This document shows positions 42,971 through 51,348 of a DNA stretch of 64,000 nucleotides, piece after piece. A program made the translations under genes and the position numbers. The stretch lies in contig JBKECW010000057.1 in assembly GCA_047975005.1 (NCBI GenBank), forward strand, positions 1 through 64,000, given 5' to 3'. Each line of letters opens with the position of its first letter. Positions within the stretch are counted from its first letter, which is position 1. This DNA is from JBKEAJ01 sp047975005 (GTDB taxonomy: Bacteria > Bacteroidota > Bacteroidia > Bacteroidales > Prolixibacteraceae). The notes beneath the pieces are model-generated. The model saw nothing but the letters and a program-made list of their open reading frames with translations, searched no databases and was not told where the DNA came from.

Positions 42971-43615
42971 CTACTTCTCTGTTTTTCCTAATACATACAC
43001 CTCTAAATCTTTGATTTCCTCTGGGGTAAGAGTGTCGTAGTTTCCTTTGCCTGCCATAACTATTATTTGACATGCCAACTCGAAGAACACTGCTTTTTGA
43101 AAAGCATCGTCGAAATCCTTTCCGCAAACTGCCTGTCCGTGCTTATGCATAAGCACTGTATCATGGTCTTTCATAGCCTCCGTCATAGCCTCTGCCAACT
43201 CGGGCGAACCAGGTCTATAGTACGGCACTACTGGTATTTCAATGCCACAATAACAAGGCACTTCGGCAATAACGTTAAAGTCTGTAGGTTTGTTCTTCAT
43301 GCAGGAAATAACGGTTGCATATTTCGACTGAAAGTGCAAAACTACATTCATGTCCTTTCTTTCGCGAAGTATTCCTAAATGGAAGGTACTTTCCATCGAC
43401 GGTTTAACGCCGTCAATACGCTGCCCCGTGGCAATATCACAGACTGCTAGATTTTCGAGTGTCAAACGTGGCAACCACGAACCTGTGCCCGAAACCAATG
43501 CTGTATTTTCTGCAACTCGCCAAGAGATATTACCACTGCTACACAGTTGTAAACGCTCGTTTCCTACTCTACGAGCCTGCTCTATAAACTGCTCTTTTTG
43601 TTTTGTCGTTATCAT
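42971..43615 (-). CDS. class II aldolase/adducin family protein
   Basis: A 214-residue protein of the L-fuculose-phosphate/L-rhamnulose-phosphate aldolase family. CSSGNISWR near residue 25 and SGTGSWLP near 42 bind substrate phosphate; the catalytic glutamate is Glu75 in PSMESTFHL; MHKHGQAVCG near 155 holds metal-binding His. The first metal motif, normally HxH, reads H94-F-Q96, so one ligand is replaced. The family in Bacteroidota may share this change, so activity need not be lost. ATG at 43615 is preferred over one nine codons upstream. Monocistronic. Confidence 0.85.
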   Translation of the reverse strand: MITTKQKEQFIEQARRVGNERLQLCSSGNISWRVAENTALVSGTGSWLPRLTLENLAVCDIATGQRIDGVKPSMESTFHLGILRERKDMNVVLHFQSKYATVISCMKNKPTDFNVIAEVPCYCGIEIPVVPYYRPGSPELAEAMTEAMKDHDTVLMHKHGQAVCGKDFDDAFQKAVFFELACQIIVMAGKGNYDTLTPEEIKDLEVYVLGKTEK

Positions 43616-43665
43616 GATGTTTTTATTTTTCAATTTTTTCAAAGTCTATCGAAATATATTCAAAA

Positions 43666-43673
43666 CAAATATA
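43666..43673 (-). promoter_or_regulatory. -7 element upstream of the class II aldolase
   Basis: Minus-strand TATATTTG matches TAnnTTTG, 51 bases upstream of the ATG at 43615. Confidence 0.4.
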
Positions 43674-43706
43674 CTACAATTTCTGGAACAGACTACTTAC
43701 ATAATA

Positions 43707-43738
43707 TTGTCTCGTTCACAAATTAATATATATCTTTG
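43707..43738 (+). promoter_or_regulatory. Bacteroidota-type promoter for the rhomboid cluster
   Basis: TTG (43707-43709), a 21-base spacer and TATCTTTG (43731-43738). It precedes the small membrane protein gene at 43756 and thus likely drives the tandem rhomboid genes. Confidence 0.65.
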
Positions 43739-43755
43739 TCTGAAAATATTGAATT

Positions 43756-44112
43756 TTGAACACATTCACAGCTCTATCGATATTACAATGGGGTACTTTT
43801 ATTTCCATTGCTTGCGTAGTGGTTTCAACCCTAGACAAAAAGAGGCTTGTAGGCATTATTGGCTTCATCTCCTTGCTTGTTATAACAATACTTGCTTGGG
43901 GTGTAGATTTGCTTGGCAAGGAAATTGACAGTAATGCAATATCAAATTTTATTTATGTGAGATTGTTTTTTTCTATTTCGCTTATACTTGTGTTTCTGCA
44001 CAAATATAAGTTAGGAGACAGCAAACACGGGAAAGCCCTCATATACATTAGCATAGCTATACTAACAGGAGCTTTTTTTATTTTAAGAGGTAACATCACC
44101 TCCCTAAACTGA
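43756..44112 (+). CDS. small four-segment membrane protein
   Basis: A 118-residue membrane protein with four predicted segments (about 5-22, 31-50, 60-80, 90-110) and short loops; the loop DKKRLV suggests positive-inside orientation. The start is TTG at 43756, 18 bases after the -7 box; no ATG is available in frame nearby. I do not recognise a family. It sits 5 bases upstream of the catalytic rhomboid gene, in the same transcript, so a role with the rhomboids is an attractive guess only. Confidence 0.7.
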   Translation: MNTFTALSILQWGTFISIACVVVSTLDKKRLVGIIGFISLLVITILAWGVDLLGKEIDSNAISNFIYVRLFFSISLILVFLHKYKLGDSKHGKALIYISIAILTGAFFILRGNITSLN

Positions 44113-44117
44113 TAAAT

Positions 44118-44942
44118 ATGCAGCAGCAATACCGCCCAAATCAAATGGGTATCGTAATAAAAAACCTTATAATCATTAACGTGATAGTATGGTTTGCCGA
44201 AAAGATGTTTGATGGCGGAGCTCTTGACTTGGTCAAGAACTTTGCTATGTACAATTTCACTTCTGACAATTTTAGGATATGGCAGCCTCTGACGAGTATG
44301 TTTATGCACTCTACATCATCCTTCACGCACATTCTTTTTAATATGTATGCTTTATGGCTCTTTGGACGACCTCTAGAAAGTGTGTGGGGACCAAAACGTT
44401 TTCTATCATACTATCTTATAACAGGAGTAGGTGCCGCCGTGCTGTATCAAGCCGTTCAGTTCGTGCAGATGGATGTAATACTACTTGGCTCAATCGAGAA
44501 CCTCAGAAGTAACCTTAGTCCCGAGACCTTTGCTGCTTTTGTTGGGAAACAGCATGTTACGGGCAATGGCATTAATATTAGTGTATTTATCGACCAATGG
44601 GCAAAGAACCCCGAATCGCTTGCGTTTAAGGATCAAGCCATGAAGCTGGCATATAGTGTTTACGAGTTAAAGAATAATATTCCATGCTTGGGTGCATCGG
44701 GTGCTGTATACGGTGTACTGTTGGCTTTCGGCATGCTGTTCCCAAATACTCAGCTATATTTTTTCTTTATCCCTTATCCTATAAAAGCTAAGTACATCGT
44801 AATGATTTACGGAGGACTAGAGCTATTTCTTGGCATCACTCAGCCGGGCAGCAGTATAGCGCACTTTGCCCATCTTGGCGGAATGCTTTTCGGATACATC
44901 CTTATCAAGCAATGGAGCAAGAACAGGACACGCTTCTATTAG
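44118..44942 (+). CDS. rhomboid family intramembrane serine protease
   Basis: A 274-residue rhomboid of the Bacteroidota type, beginning RPNQMGIVIKNLIIINVIVWF. Segment 2 has STSSFTHILFNMYALWLFGRPLE (HxxxN region); the catalytic dyad is Ser194 in LGASGAVYG and His252 in AHFAHLGGMLFG. A long insertion between segments (about 110-185, including ISVFIDQWAKNPESLAFKDQ) is typical of this branch. All active-site residues are present. Followed 32 bases later by a related but inactive copy, suggesting that the two proteins work together or compete. Confidence 0.93.
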   Translation: MQQQYRPNQMGIVIKNLIIINVIVWFAEKMFDGGALDLVKNFAMYNFTSDNFRIWQPLTSMFMHSTSSFTHILFNMYALWLFGRPLESVWGPKRFLSYYLITGVGAAVLYQAVQFVQMDVILLGSIENLRSNLSPETFAAFVGKQHVTGNGINISVFIDQWAKNPESLAFKDQAMKLAYSVYELKNNIPCLGASGAVYGVLLAFGMLFPNTQLYFFFIPYPIKAKYIVMIYGGLELFLGITQPGSSIAHFAHLGGMLFGYILIKQWSKNRTRFY

Positions 44943-44974
44943 CGAATAATAGCTAGTAGTACAAGAATTAATAC

Positions 44975-45877
44975 TTGTCTAGTAATATGGATAATAATAT
45001 ATTTTCAGAGTATAGCAACAAGCTAAAGAACGCTTATATCAAGGGAGATATCTTTATAAAGACAATCTTTCTAATAGTATCCTCTCATATCGTTTTCTTG
45101 ATTTTGGATGTTATTCTATACAAGATGTTTGATGTGCGAGCATCGGAATATTTGTTATTGTCTGGCAATTTTCAGAATACGCTTGAAAGACCTTGGACTA
45201 TCCTTAGCTATATCCTTATAAACAAGGAACTCGTATCAATGATACTGTCTTGCATTTCTCTGTGGGCAGTGTCAAAGCTAAATGCTTATACAATAAATGA
45301 CAATCAAGCTCTTAATCTAATATTCTACGGAACGATTTTAGGTGCTGTTTTCTTCTCGCTTGGTTTCTTATACAGGTACTCAGAAGAATACGCAAACACT
45401 TACAAACTAATGATGTATGGTTTTACACCTGCTGCCTTTGCTCTTTTATCTGCACTTGCAATGCAGTCAAAAAAACGACATTTTGCATTTCCCATGCTTG
45501 GAAGAGTCAATCTATCAGTATTCCTTTTTGTTATTATAGGTGCGCTATTTGCGTCCAACAATGCAGAGAATACCTTGATTATGTATGCCAATGCGGGCGG
45601 AATTGTTGCAGGTATATTAATCGCTATGATGGATGCCAAAGCAATAGCTCCATATATCAACTTTACTAAAATCGGATATATGCTCAGTGCTAAACATCAG
45701 AAAACAAAGACAAAGAAAACAAAGAAGGAAAAGAAAGCATCTGAAATGAGCGACCACGAATACAACAAACGTAAAGCCGATAAGCAAAAACGTATGGACG
45801 CAATACTCGACAAGATAAAAGAAAAAGGCTACGAAGGACTTACTCCAGAGGAAAAGAGACAACTTTTTGACAGATAA
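44975..45877 (+). CDS. catalytically dead rhomboid-like protein with charged C-terminal domain
   Basis: A 300-residue rhomboid-fold membrane protein in which both catalytic residues are gone. The GASGA site reads G149-F-T-P-A153, with Thr151 in the serine position, and the AHxGG site reads ANAGG with Asn206 in place of His. PWTILSYILINKE replaces the usual histidine-rich HVDFFHLLFN segment. After the last segment there is a Lys-rich stretch (KTKTKKTKKEKK) and a conserved-looking cytoplasmic domain (SDHEYNKRKADKQKRMDAILDKIKEKGYEGLTPEEKRQLFDR) seen on Bacteroidota rhomboid paralogues. It may be a pseudoprotease like iRhom or Derlin; inference. Confidence 0.85.
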   Translation: MSSNMDNNIFSEYSNKLKNAYIKGDIFIKTIFLIVSSHIVFLILDVILYKMFDVRASEYLLLSGNFQNTLERPWTILSYILINKELVSMILSCISLWAVSKLNAYTINDNQALNLIFYGTILGAVFFSLGFLYRYSEEYANTYKLMMYGFTPAAFALLSALAMQSKKRHFAFPMLGRVNLSVFLFVIIGALFASNNAENTLIMYANAGGIVAGILIAMMDAKAIAPYINFTKIGYMLSAKHQKTKTKKTKKEKKASEMSDHEYNKRKADKQKRMDAILDKIKEKGYEGLTPEEKRQLFDR

Positions 45878-45891
45878 TATTACAACATAAT

Positions 45892-46830
45892 CTAAGAGTG
45901 TTCAGGCTCCTCATTGCATTGCTGATTCTGCTTGTCTATCTGCTTAATGGAAGTATTTAGCTCAAAACCCAACAGTAGAATGTAAGATTGTATATAAAAC
46001 CACAGCATAATAACTATGACTGCTCCGATAGAACCATAAAGTTTATTATAACGGCTGAAATTGTTAATATAAAAAGAAAAACCTCCAATCGCCAACATTG
46101 ACAATAGCGTAGACACCATACTTCCCGGCGAAGTAAACTCCCATTTATCTTGCTTGGCAGGTGCAAAATAATAGCTTAATGAGAACATTGAATACAAGAA
46201 AATTATAATAACTCCCCATCTCAACAACCATAAACCCACAAACACCAAATCGTTGTCTAGCGTCATTGCTGCTCCAATCATATTGACGAGCTTTTTACCC
46301 CAAATAATAAGAATTATTGCAACAGCTAAAACTATGGAATTTACCAATACCAACAAGGATGCGATAAGCCTCTTTTTTAACCAACTACGCTTTTCTATAG
46401 AATGTGCTGTTGCATTAAATGCCGTGAACATCGCAACCACTCCATTGGTAGAAAAGTAAAACATCATAAAGAAACCTAGCGACACGATACTTCCTCTTTG
46501 GGTGAGTATAATATCTCTAACAGTTTCGGCAATTAAGTCATATCCTCTATCTGGAATTGTTGATTTTAATGCGGCTAAAAGTGTCGACTGAAAACCATCA
46601 ACCTGAATAAATGGTATTAGCGAGAATAAAAATATAAGCCCGGGAAACAATGCAAGAAAGAAATGGAAAGCGATTGAGGATGCACGCACTCCTATTGCTC
46701 CTTCGCTAAGGTGCCTCACGAAGAAACAAAGCACATCATATAGTGATGCTCCCTTAAAGCCCCTAAGGTAAATACCATTAAAGTGCTTTCTAAATTTAAA
46801 TCGTAGTAATCGTAAATATTTATTGTTCAC
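45892..46830 (-). CDS. YihY/BrkB family inner-membrane protein
   Basis: A 312-residue polytopic membrane protein of the UPF0761 (YihY, formerly RNase BN/BrkB) family, with six segments. ASSIAFHFFLALFPGLIFLFSLIPF near residue 55 and WKKLVNMIGAAM-like and YYFAPAKQDKWEFTSPGS near 215-235 are typical, as is YGSIGAVIVIMLWFYIQSYILLLGFELN near the C terminus. The role is uncertain (virulence-associated or lipid-related in some species). Transcribed alone and convergent with the rhomboid pair. Confidence 0.9.
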   Translation of the reverse strand: MNNKYLRLLRFKFRKHFNGIYLRGFKGASLYDVLCFFVRHLSEGAIGVRASSIAFHFFLALFPGLIFLFSLIPFIQVDGFQSTLLAALKSTIPDRGYDLIAETVRDIILTQRGSIVSLGFFMMFYFSTNGVVAMFTAFNATAHSIEKRSWLKKRLIASLLVLVNSIVLAVAIILIIWGKKLVNMIGAAMTLDNDLVFVGLWLLRWGVIIIFLYSMFSLSYYFAPAKQDKWEFTSPGSMVSTLLSMLAIGGFSFYINNFSRYNKLYGSIGAVIVIMLWFYIQSYILLLGFELNTSIKQIDKQNQQCNEEPEHS

Positions 46831-47299
46831 TAATTAAGATCTCTGCGCCTCTATTCTTTACTGAAATATCTGCGGGTTATTCGTGTTTCCTTTTGTCAAA
46901 AAGCAAACTTTGTAACATTTTTTTTAATTGCTATAGTCTTGATGGTATAAACATTGGAATATACTATGCCTACGTGCAACACATATATTCGGAGGGTGTT
47001 TTCTTTAAAAGAAATCTGCAACAATTCTTTGCCTGCTCCTGCTGCATACAGACTCATAGCCAAGAATAATCAGCGGCAAATTATCGCCCCGAGCTTGTTT
47101 AATCTAACTTTGACACGTCAAATATTTCGTCAAGTATACAATATATTTGCAATATATGCAAAACAAGATTAAATTTGCTACCTAAGCATGCTAAAATTTC
47201 AATACAGATGAAACAAGCCTATCGTAAGAGATAGTTATATTGACAAAATTCATCTATCTGTCGACAAGGCAGATGGAGCAATTATCAAAAATTAAACAC
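46831..47299. other. intergenic region with two -7 elements
   Basis: No credible gene; an ORF at 46954-47172 has no family features. Two TAnnTTTG matches (47105-47112 and 47142-47149) precede the AddB-like gene. The direct repeat ATATATTTGCA / ATATATGCA at 47141-47159 overlaps the second. Confidence 0.5.
47142..47149 (+). promoter_or_regulatory. -7 element upstream of the addB-like gene
   Basis: TATATTTG matches TAnnTTTG; TAACTTTG at 47105-47112 is an alternative. Neither has a clean TTG partner. Distance to the ATG at 47300 is about 150 bases. Confidence 0.4.
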
Positions 47300-50173
47300 A
47301 TGAGAGAAGCATTCCTCTATTCCGTTGCAAAATATGCCAACGACAATTATTATAGTTCATATCAAGACATTACAATCGTTTTGCCTAATAGGCGTTCGTG
47401 CACTTTCTTTAAAAGCTACCTCAACAACTTGGTAAATAAAGTTGCAATAGCCCCCAAAATAATACCAATAGACCAATGGATTAAGGATAAGTCTCGATTC
47501 AATGAGATTGACAGATTTACTGCCATTCACAAACTATTCGAGATATACACAAATCTTACAAAGTCAAACGAAAACCTAGACACATTCTACTCTTGGGGCG
47601 AGACCTTACTTAACGATTTCAACGACATCGACGCCTACCTGCTGAAAGCTGACGACCTATTCAATAATATTGCTGAAATAAAAGCCATAGACAACACTTT
47701 TGATTATCTAACTCCAAAGCAAGTAAAAATTATCGAGGAATTTTGGGGGCGAATTTCCGAGATGTCTTCCGCCAAACACAAAGATCGTTTTTTGTCTATT
47801 TGGAATATCTGTTACCCAATGTACTCACAATTGCGTAAATCTCTATCTGCCGATGGGAATGCATATTCTGGTATGATTAATCGTCAGGTTGCCGAAAATA
47901 TAGAAACTATTGGCGACGACAGCTCAAAGATTTTCTTTGTCGGGCTGAACATTCTCAACGCCTGCGAGAAAAAAATACTTCGGTGTTTTAAAAAACAAAA
48001 TAAGGCACTGTTCTTTTGGGACTACGATGATTTTTATGTCAATAACAAATACCACGAAGCAGGAGAGTTTATGAGAGAAAATATCGAGACTTTCCCTTTG
48101 CCTAAAGATTTCTACATATCTACAAATAATATCTGCAATAAAGAAAAAATTATAGATATTATTTCTGCACCTTCGACTTATTCGCAAGTGCAACTCATTA
48201 GCAATAAGCTAATGGAGAAAAATATTGACTCCGAAAATTTCGACAACACCGCAATAATTCTGCCAGACGAGGAACTGCTACCTACAATGCTTAACGCAAT
48301 TCCTGATACGGTAAAGGATATTAACATCACTATGGGGTATCCGGTCAGGCTATCAAACTCATATAGCATAATTTCTTCATATATCTACCTTCAAAAAAAG
48401 AAACATCTAAAAGATGGTGTTGCCGACTACTACTACAAATATGTTTTCAATATTTCAAATCACCCAATATTGAAATATATTGACGGCGACAACTTATCAA
48501 AATTTGAGAAAGATATTATACACAGTAATATTATCAATATTAGTGAAAATTCGAAGCTCGCTCCATCGTCGCTAAAACCATTCCTTCATAGTCCATCAAA
48601 AAACAAAATTCTTGAACACCTGCTGTTTCTAACAAAACAGCTATACGATTATATTGTATCGTTGAATAAGGACTCTTTTACAATGGAGAAAGAGTCTGTA
48701 TTTAGACTTCACACTGCTATACAGCGTATTGCTGACACACTGGCAGAACAAACCAAAGAGCTGTCAGAAAAATTGATTTACAACATTATAGAACAATCTA
48801 TATATAACATTAGTGTCCCATTTGAAGGAGAACCGCTCAAAGGTGTACAAATAATGGGAACACTGGAAACTCGTGCTTTGGATTTCGACGAGATTTTTAT
48901 ACCGTCAATGAATGAAGGGAACATGCCAAAAAACTACTTCCAAAATTCAATCATCCCATATCAGCTCCGAATTGGCTTCGGAATGCCCACCATGACACAA
49001 AAAGACGCTGTCGCAGCGTACTACTTTTACCGCTTGCTACAACATCCGAAGAAAATAACCCTGCTCTACAATGCTTCAATAGACAACTCTTCGGTGAAGG
49101 AAATGAGCCGTTTTATTTATCAACTTAATCTATCAAGAGAGTTAAGTCCCAACAATTTGTCTATTAATAATTCTGACAAAACAATAAAGACAGACACCGT
49201 AATTTCAGTCAATTCTCAGAATTCACGAGATATTCTCATAAAAAAATATTGCAACAAAAAGAGTCTATCTCCATCAGCACTACATACATACATAGATTGC
49301 TCGCTAAAGTTTTATCTTAAATACATAATCGGACTTAACGAGCAAGATGAAATTATCGAGGAGGTAGACTCCCGAATATTCGGAAACATATTTCATAAAA
49401 CTGCCGAAATACTTTACTCCGAACTTATAGGGATGAAACTCAAAGAGAAAGACATAAAAAGATTGATAACAGACAAGAAAATCGACAATGCCATTCTCTC
49501 CGCATTTCGAGAGGAAATATACAAAGACCTGAAAAACAAAGACAAGCAAGAGCTTAAAGGCGAGCATCTACTCGTTGCCGACTACGTGAAGTATTTTATC
49601 AAGAGAATGATAGATATAGATAGCAAAATTGACAATCTAACTATCAGAGACCTCGAAAAAAGTAAAAACTCTAGCCACAATATCACTTTCGACAACAACG
49701 AAAGCCTGAAAATAAATATCGGTGGAAACATAGACCGTGTAGACGAAACCCCACAAGGGATAAGAATTATTGACTATAAAACAGGAAAGGTGGAAGAGAC
49801 TCGCGAAATACCTGTCAATAATTTTAACGACCTTATTAGCCCCGACATTAAAGATCGCAAAAAAGAGATATTTCAAACTCTCTTATATTCTAAGATTTAC
49901 TCGGAGGCAATGGATATTAATGAACCTATATATCCGGGAATTTATCATACAAAATCGTTCTTCACTAAAAACAACCCTGTATTGCTCACAATAAATAAGG
50001 AAATTGTGTCTTACCAAGATATTAAAGACGAGTTTAATAAGCTGCTCTCAGAGCTATTAAAAAAAATATTCTCTAAAGAACAACGTTACGAACAATGCAA
50101 AGATAAAAGCAAGTGCAAATACTGCCCATTTGTCGCAATATGCAATGTTGAAACAAGTCATTTTGACTATTGA
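47300..50173 (+). CDS. AddB-like PD-(D/E)XK nuclease/inactivated helicase
   Basis: A protein of about 957 residues resembling AddB/RexB, a subunit of the enzyme that resects double-strand breaks. The N-terminal helicase-like part reads TIVLPNRRSCTFFKSYL where an active helicase would have a Walker A loop, so ATPase is lost. The C-terminal nuclease has IGGNIDRVDETPQGIRIIDYKTGK (catalytic D and D-x-K) and an iron-sulfur clamp: Cys in YIDCSLKFYLKYI plus KCKYCPFVAIC. A TTG at 47240 could add 20 residues. The helicase partner AddA is not adjacent. CorA follows after 3 bases. Confidence 0.85.
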   Translation: MREAFLYSVAKYANDNYYSSYQDITIVLPNRRSCTFFKSYLNNLVNKVAIAPKIIPIDQWIKDKSRFNEIDRFTAIHKLFEIYTNLTKSNENLDTFYSWGETLLNDFNDIDAYLLKADDLFNNIAEIKAIDNTFDYLTPKQVKIIEEFWGRISEMSSAKHKDRFLSIWNICYPMYSQLRKSLSADGNAYSGMINRQVAENIETIGDDSSKIFFVGLNILNACEKKILRCFKKQNKALFFWDYDDFYVNNKYHEAGEFMRENIETFPLPKDFYISTNNICNKEKIIDIISAPSTYSQVQLISNKLMEKNIDSENFDNTAIILPDEELLPTMLNAIPDTVKDINITMGYPVRLSNSYSIISSYIYLQKKKHLKDGVADYYYKYVFNISNHPILKYIDGDNLSKFEKDIIHSNIINISENSKLAPSSLKPFLHSPSKNKILEHLLFLTKQLYDYIVSLNKDSFTMEKESVFRLHTAIQRIADTLAEQTKELSEKLIYNIIEQSIYNISVPFEGEPLKGVQIMGTLETRALDFDEIFIPSMNEGNMPKNYFQNSIIPYQLRIGFGMPTMTQKDAVAAYYFYRLLQHPKKITLLYNASIDNSSVKEMSRFIYQLNLSRELSPNNLSINNSDKTIKTDTVISVNSQNSRDILIKKYCNKKSLSPSALHTYIDCSLKFYLKYIIGLNEQDEIIEEVDSRIFGNIFHKTAEILYSELIGMKLKEKDIKRLITDKKIDNAILSAFREEIYKDLKNKDKQELKGEHLLVADYVKYFIKRMIDIDSKIDNLTIRDLEKSKNSSHNITFDNNESLKINIGGNIDRVDETPQGIRIIDYKTGKVEETREIPVNNFNDLISPDIKDRKKEIFQTLLYSKIYSEAMDINEPIYPGIYHTKSFFTKNNPVLLTINKEIVSYQDIKDEFNKLLSELLKKIFSKEQRYEQCKDKSKCKYCPFVAICNVETSHFDY

Positions 50174-50176
50174 AAA

Positions 50177-51157
50177 ATGAATTCTAATTTTTTAAAACAC
50201 ACATCGCTCATAGAGTATTCTTCAACACAGTTTGCAAAGAGTACCTTCGATAGTATCGACAAGATTAAATTGTCGGATAATGAGCAAACAATCCGATGGA
50301 TAAACACCTATGGATTAATGTATAAGGACGAATTTAAACAAGTCGTAAGAGAGGAAAACCTCGACGACTTTCTCCTTAAACTCCTTACAGATAGCGAACA
50401 CCCAAACAAAGTGTTGGAACTCGACGACATTCTGTTTGTCAGCACACGTGTACTAAAAATCGAAAGTGCTGATATTGGCTCGGAACAAATGATATTCCTT
50501 GTTGCTCCGTCGTTTATTTGGAGTATTCAAGAACGACACGGCGACTATTTCAAAGAAATAAGAGAAAAACTGGAAGGAGGCAAAGGCTTGGCTCGAAAGA
50601 AAAAAGCTGATTACCTGCTGTTTATAATACTCGAAGCAATCATCGACAACTATGGTTTTGCAGTAGAGAGAGTGTCAGATATTGTTGACGAAAAACTTAA
50701 CTCCATAGATATAAAGCCAACACCAAAATATACTGCAAGTATTGAAAAATACAAGAGGGATCTACTCACCTTTAAGCGTGCTAGCATAAGCCTTAGAGAC
50801 ATTGTCGTGAAGCTCGAAAAAATAGACTCCTCCGATTTTGAATGTAAGTATTTCAGCGAGCTGAAAGAACAATGCAACAACTTGATAAGCGATATAGACT
50901 TCGGATATCAAGAACTGGAAGGCCGACTAAACTTGTTGTTCAGCATACAAGGGCACCGATTAAACGAGGTGATGATGACTCTCACCGCATATTCCGTAAT
51001 CTTCATTCCACTGACTTTTATTGCAGGAGTTTACGGGATGAACTTTAAAAATATGCCCGAACTACAAACCAACAACGGTTATTTTGTGCTTATCGGAGTG
51101 ATGGTGCTGATAACAGCTCTGAATATTTGGTACTTTATTAGAAAAAGATGGTTCTAA
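50177..51157 (+). CDS. corA: CorA family magnesium transporter
   Basis: A 326-residue Mg2+/Co2+ channel of the CorA/MIT superfamily. A large cytoplasmic alpha/beta domain (1-255) with long helices (LEKIDSSDFECKYFSELKEQCNNLI, QGHRLNEVMMTLTAYSVI) is followed by two C-terminal segments separated by the signature YGMNFKNMPE near residue 293. It lies 3 bases after the AddB-like gene in the same direction; this pairing has no obvious functional basis. Full length. Confidence 0.94.
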   Translation: MNSNFLKHTSLIEYSSTQFAKSTFDSIDKIKLSDNEQTIRWINTYGLMYKDEFKQVVREENLDDFLLKLLTDSEHPNKVLELDDILFVSTRVLKIESADIGSEQMIFLVAPSFIWSIQERHGDYFKEIREKLEGGKGLARKKKADYLLFIILEAIIDNYGFAVERVSDIVDEKLNSIDIKPTPKYTASIEKYKRDLLTFKRASISLRDIVVKLEKIDSSDFECKYFSELKEQCNNLISDIDFGYQELEGRLNLLFSIQGHRLNEVMMTLTAYSVIFIPLTFIAGVYGMNFKNMPELQTNNGYFVLIGVMVLITALNIWYFIRKRWF

Positions 51158-51310
51158 AACCACTGCTACACCTGATGCTGAGAAGCATACATAGATGCGC
51201 CCTATATCTTTGGGCACCACACAATGTCTGCCATTACGCCAAGGGGTGTTTAGCCTAAATTTTAAAATTACAAAGCCTAAACAAATAAATTACTGTTCAG
51301 TATTATTCAT

Positions 51311-51318
51311 TATATTTG
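51311..51318 (+). promoter_or_regulatory. -7 element upstream of gcvP
   Basis: TATATTTG matches TAnnTTTG, 31 bases before the ATG at 51349. It rules out neither start fully but favours 51349. No TTG partner found. Confidence 0.4.
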
Positions 51319-51348
51319 CTATTCGAAAATAACATAAAAACAATAGAC

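Noticed and set aside
46954..47172. 72-codon ORF in the gap before the AddB-like gene
   Set aside because: It contains both -7 elements and shows no domain, signal or coding bias.
51158..51348. Glycine riboswitch ahead of gcvP
   Set aside because: I looked for the paired aptamer with its conserved GGAGAG-type core; only a weak GCCC/GGGC hairpin is present.
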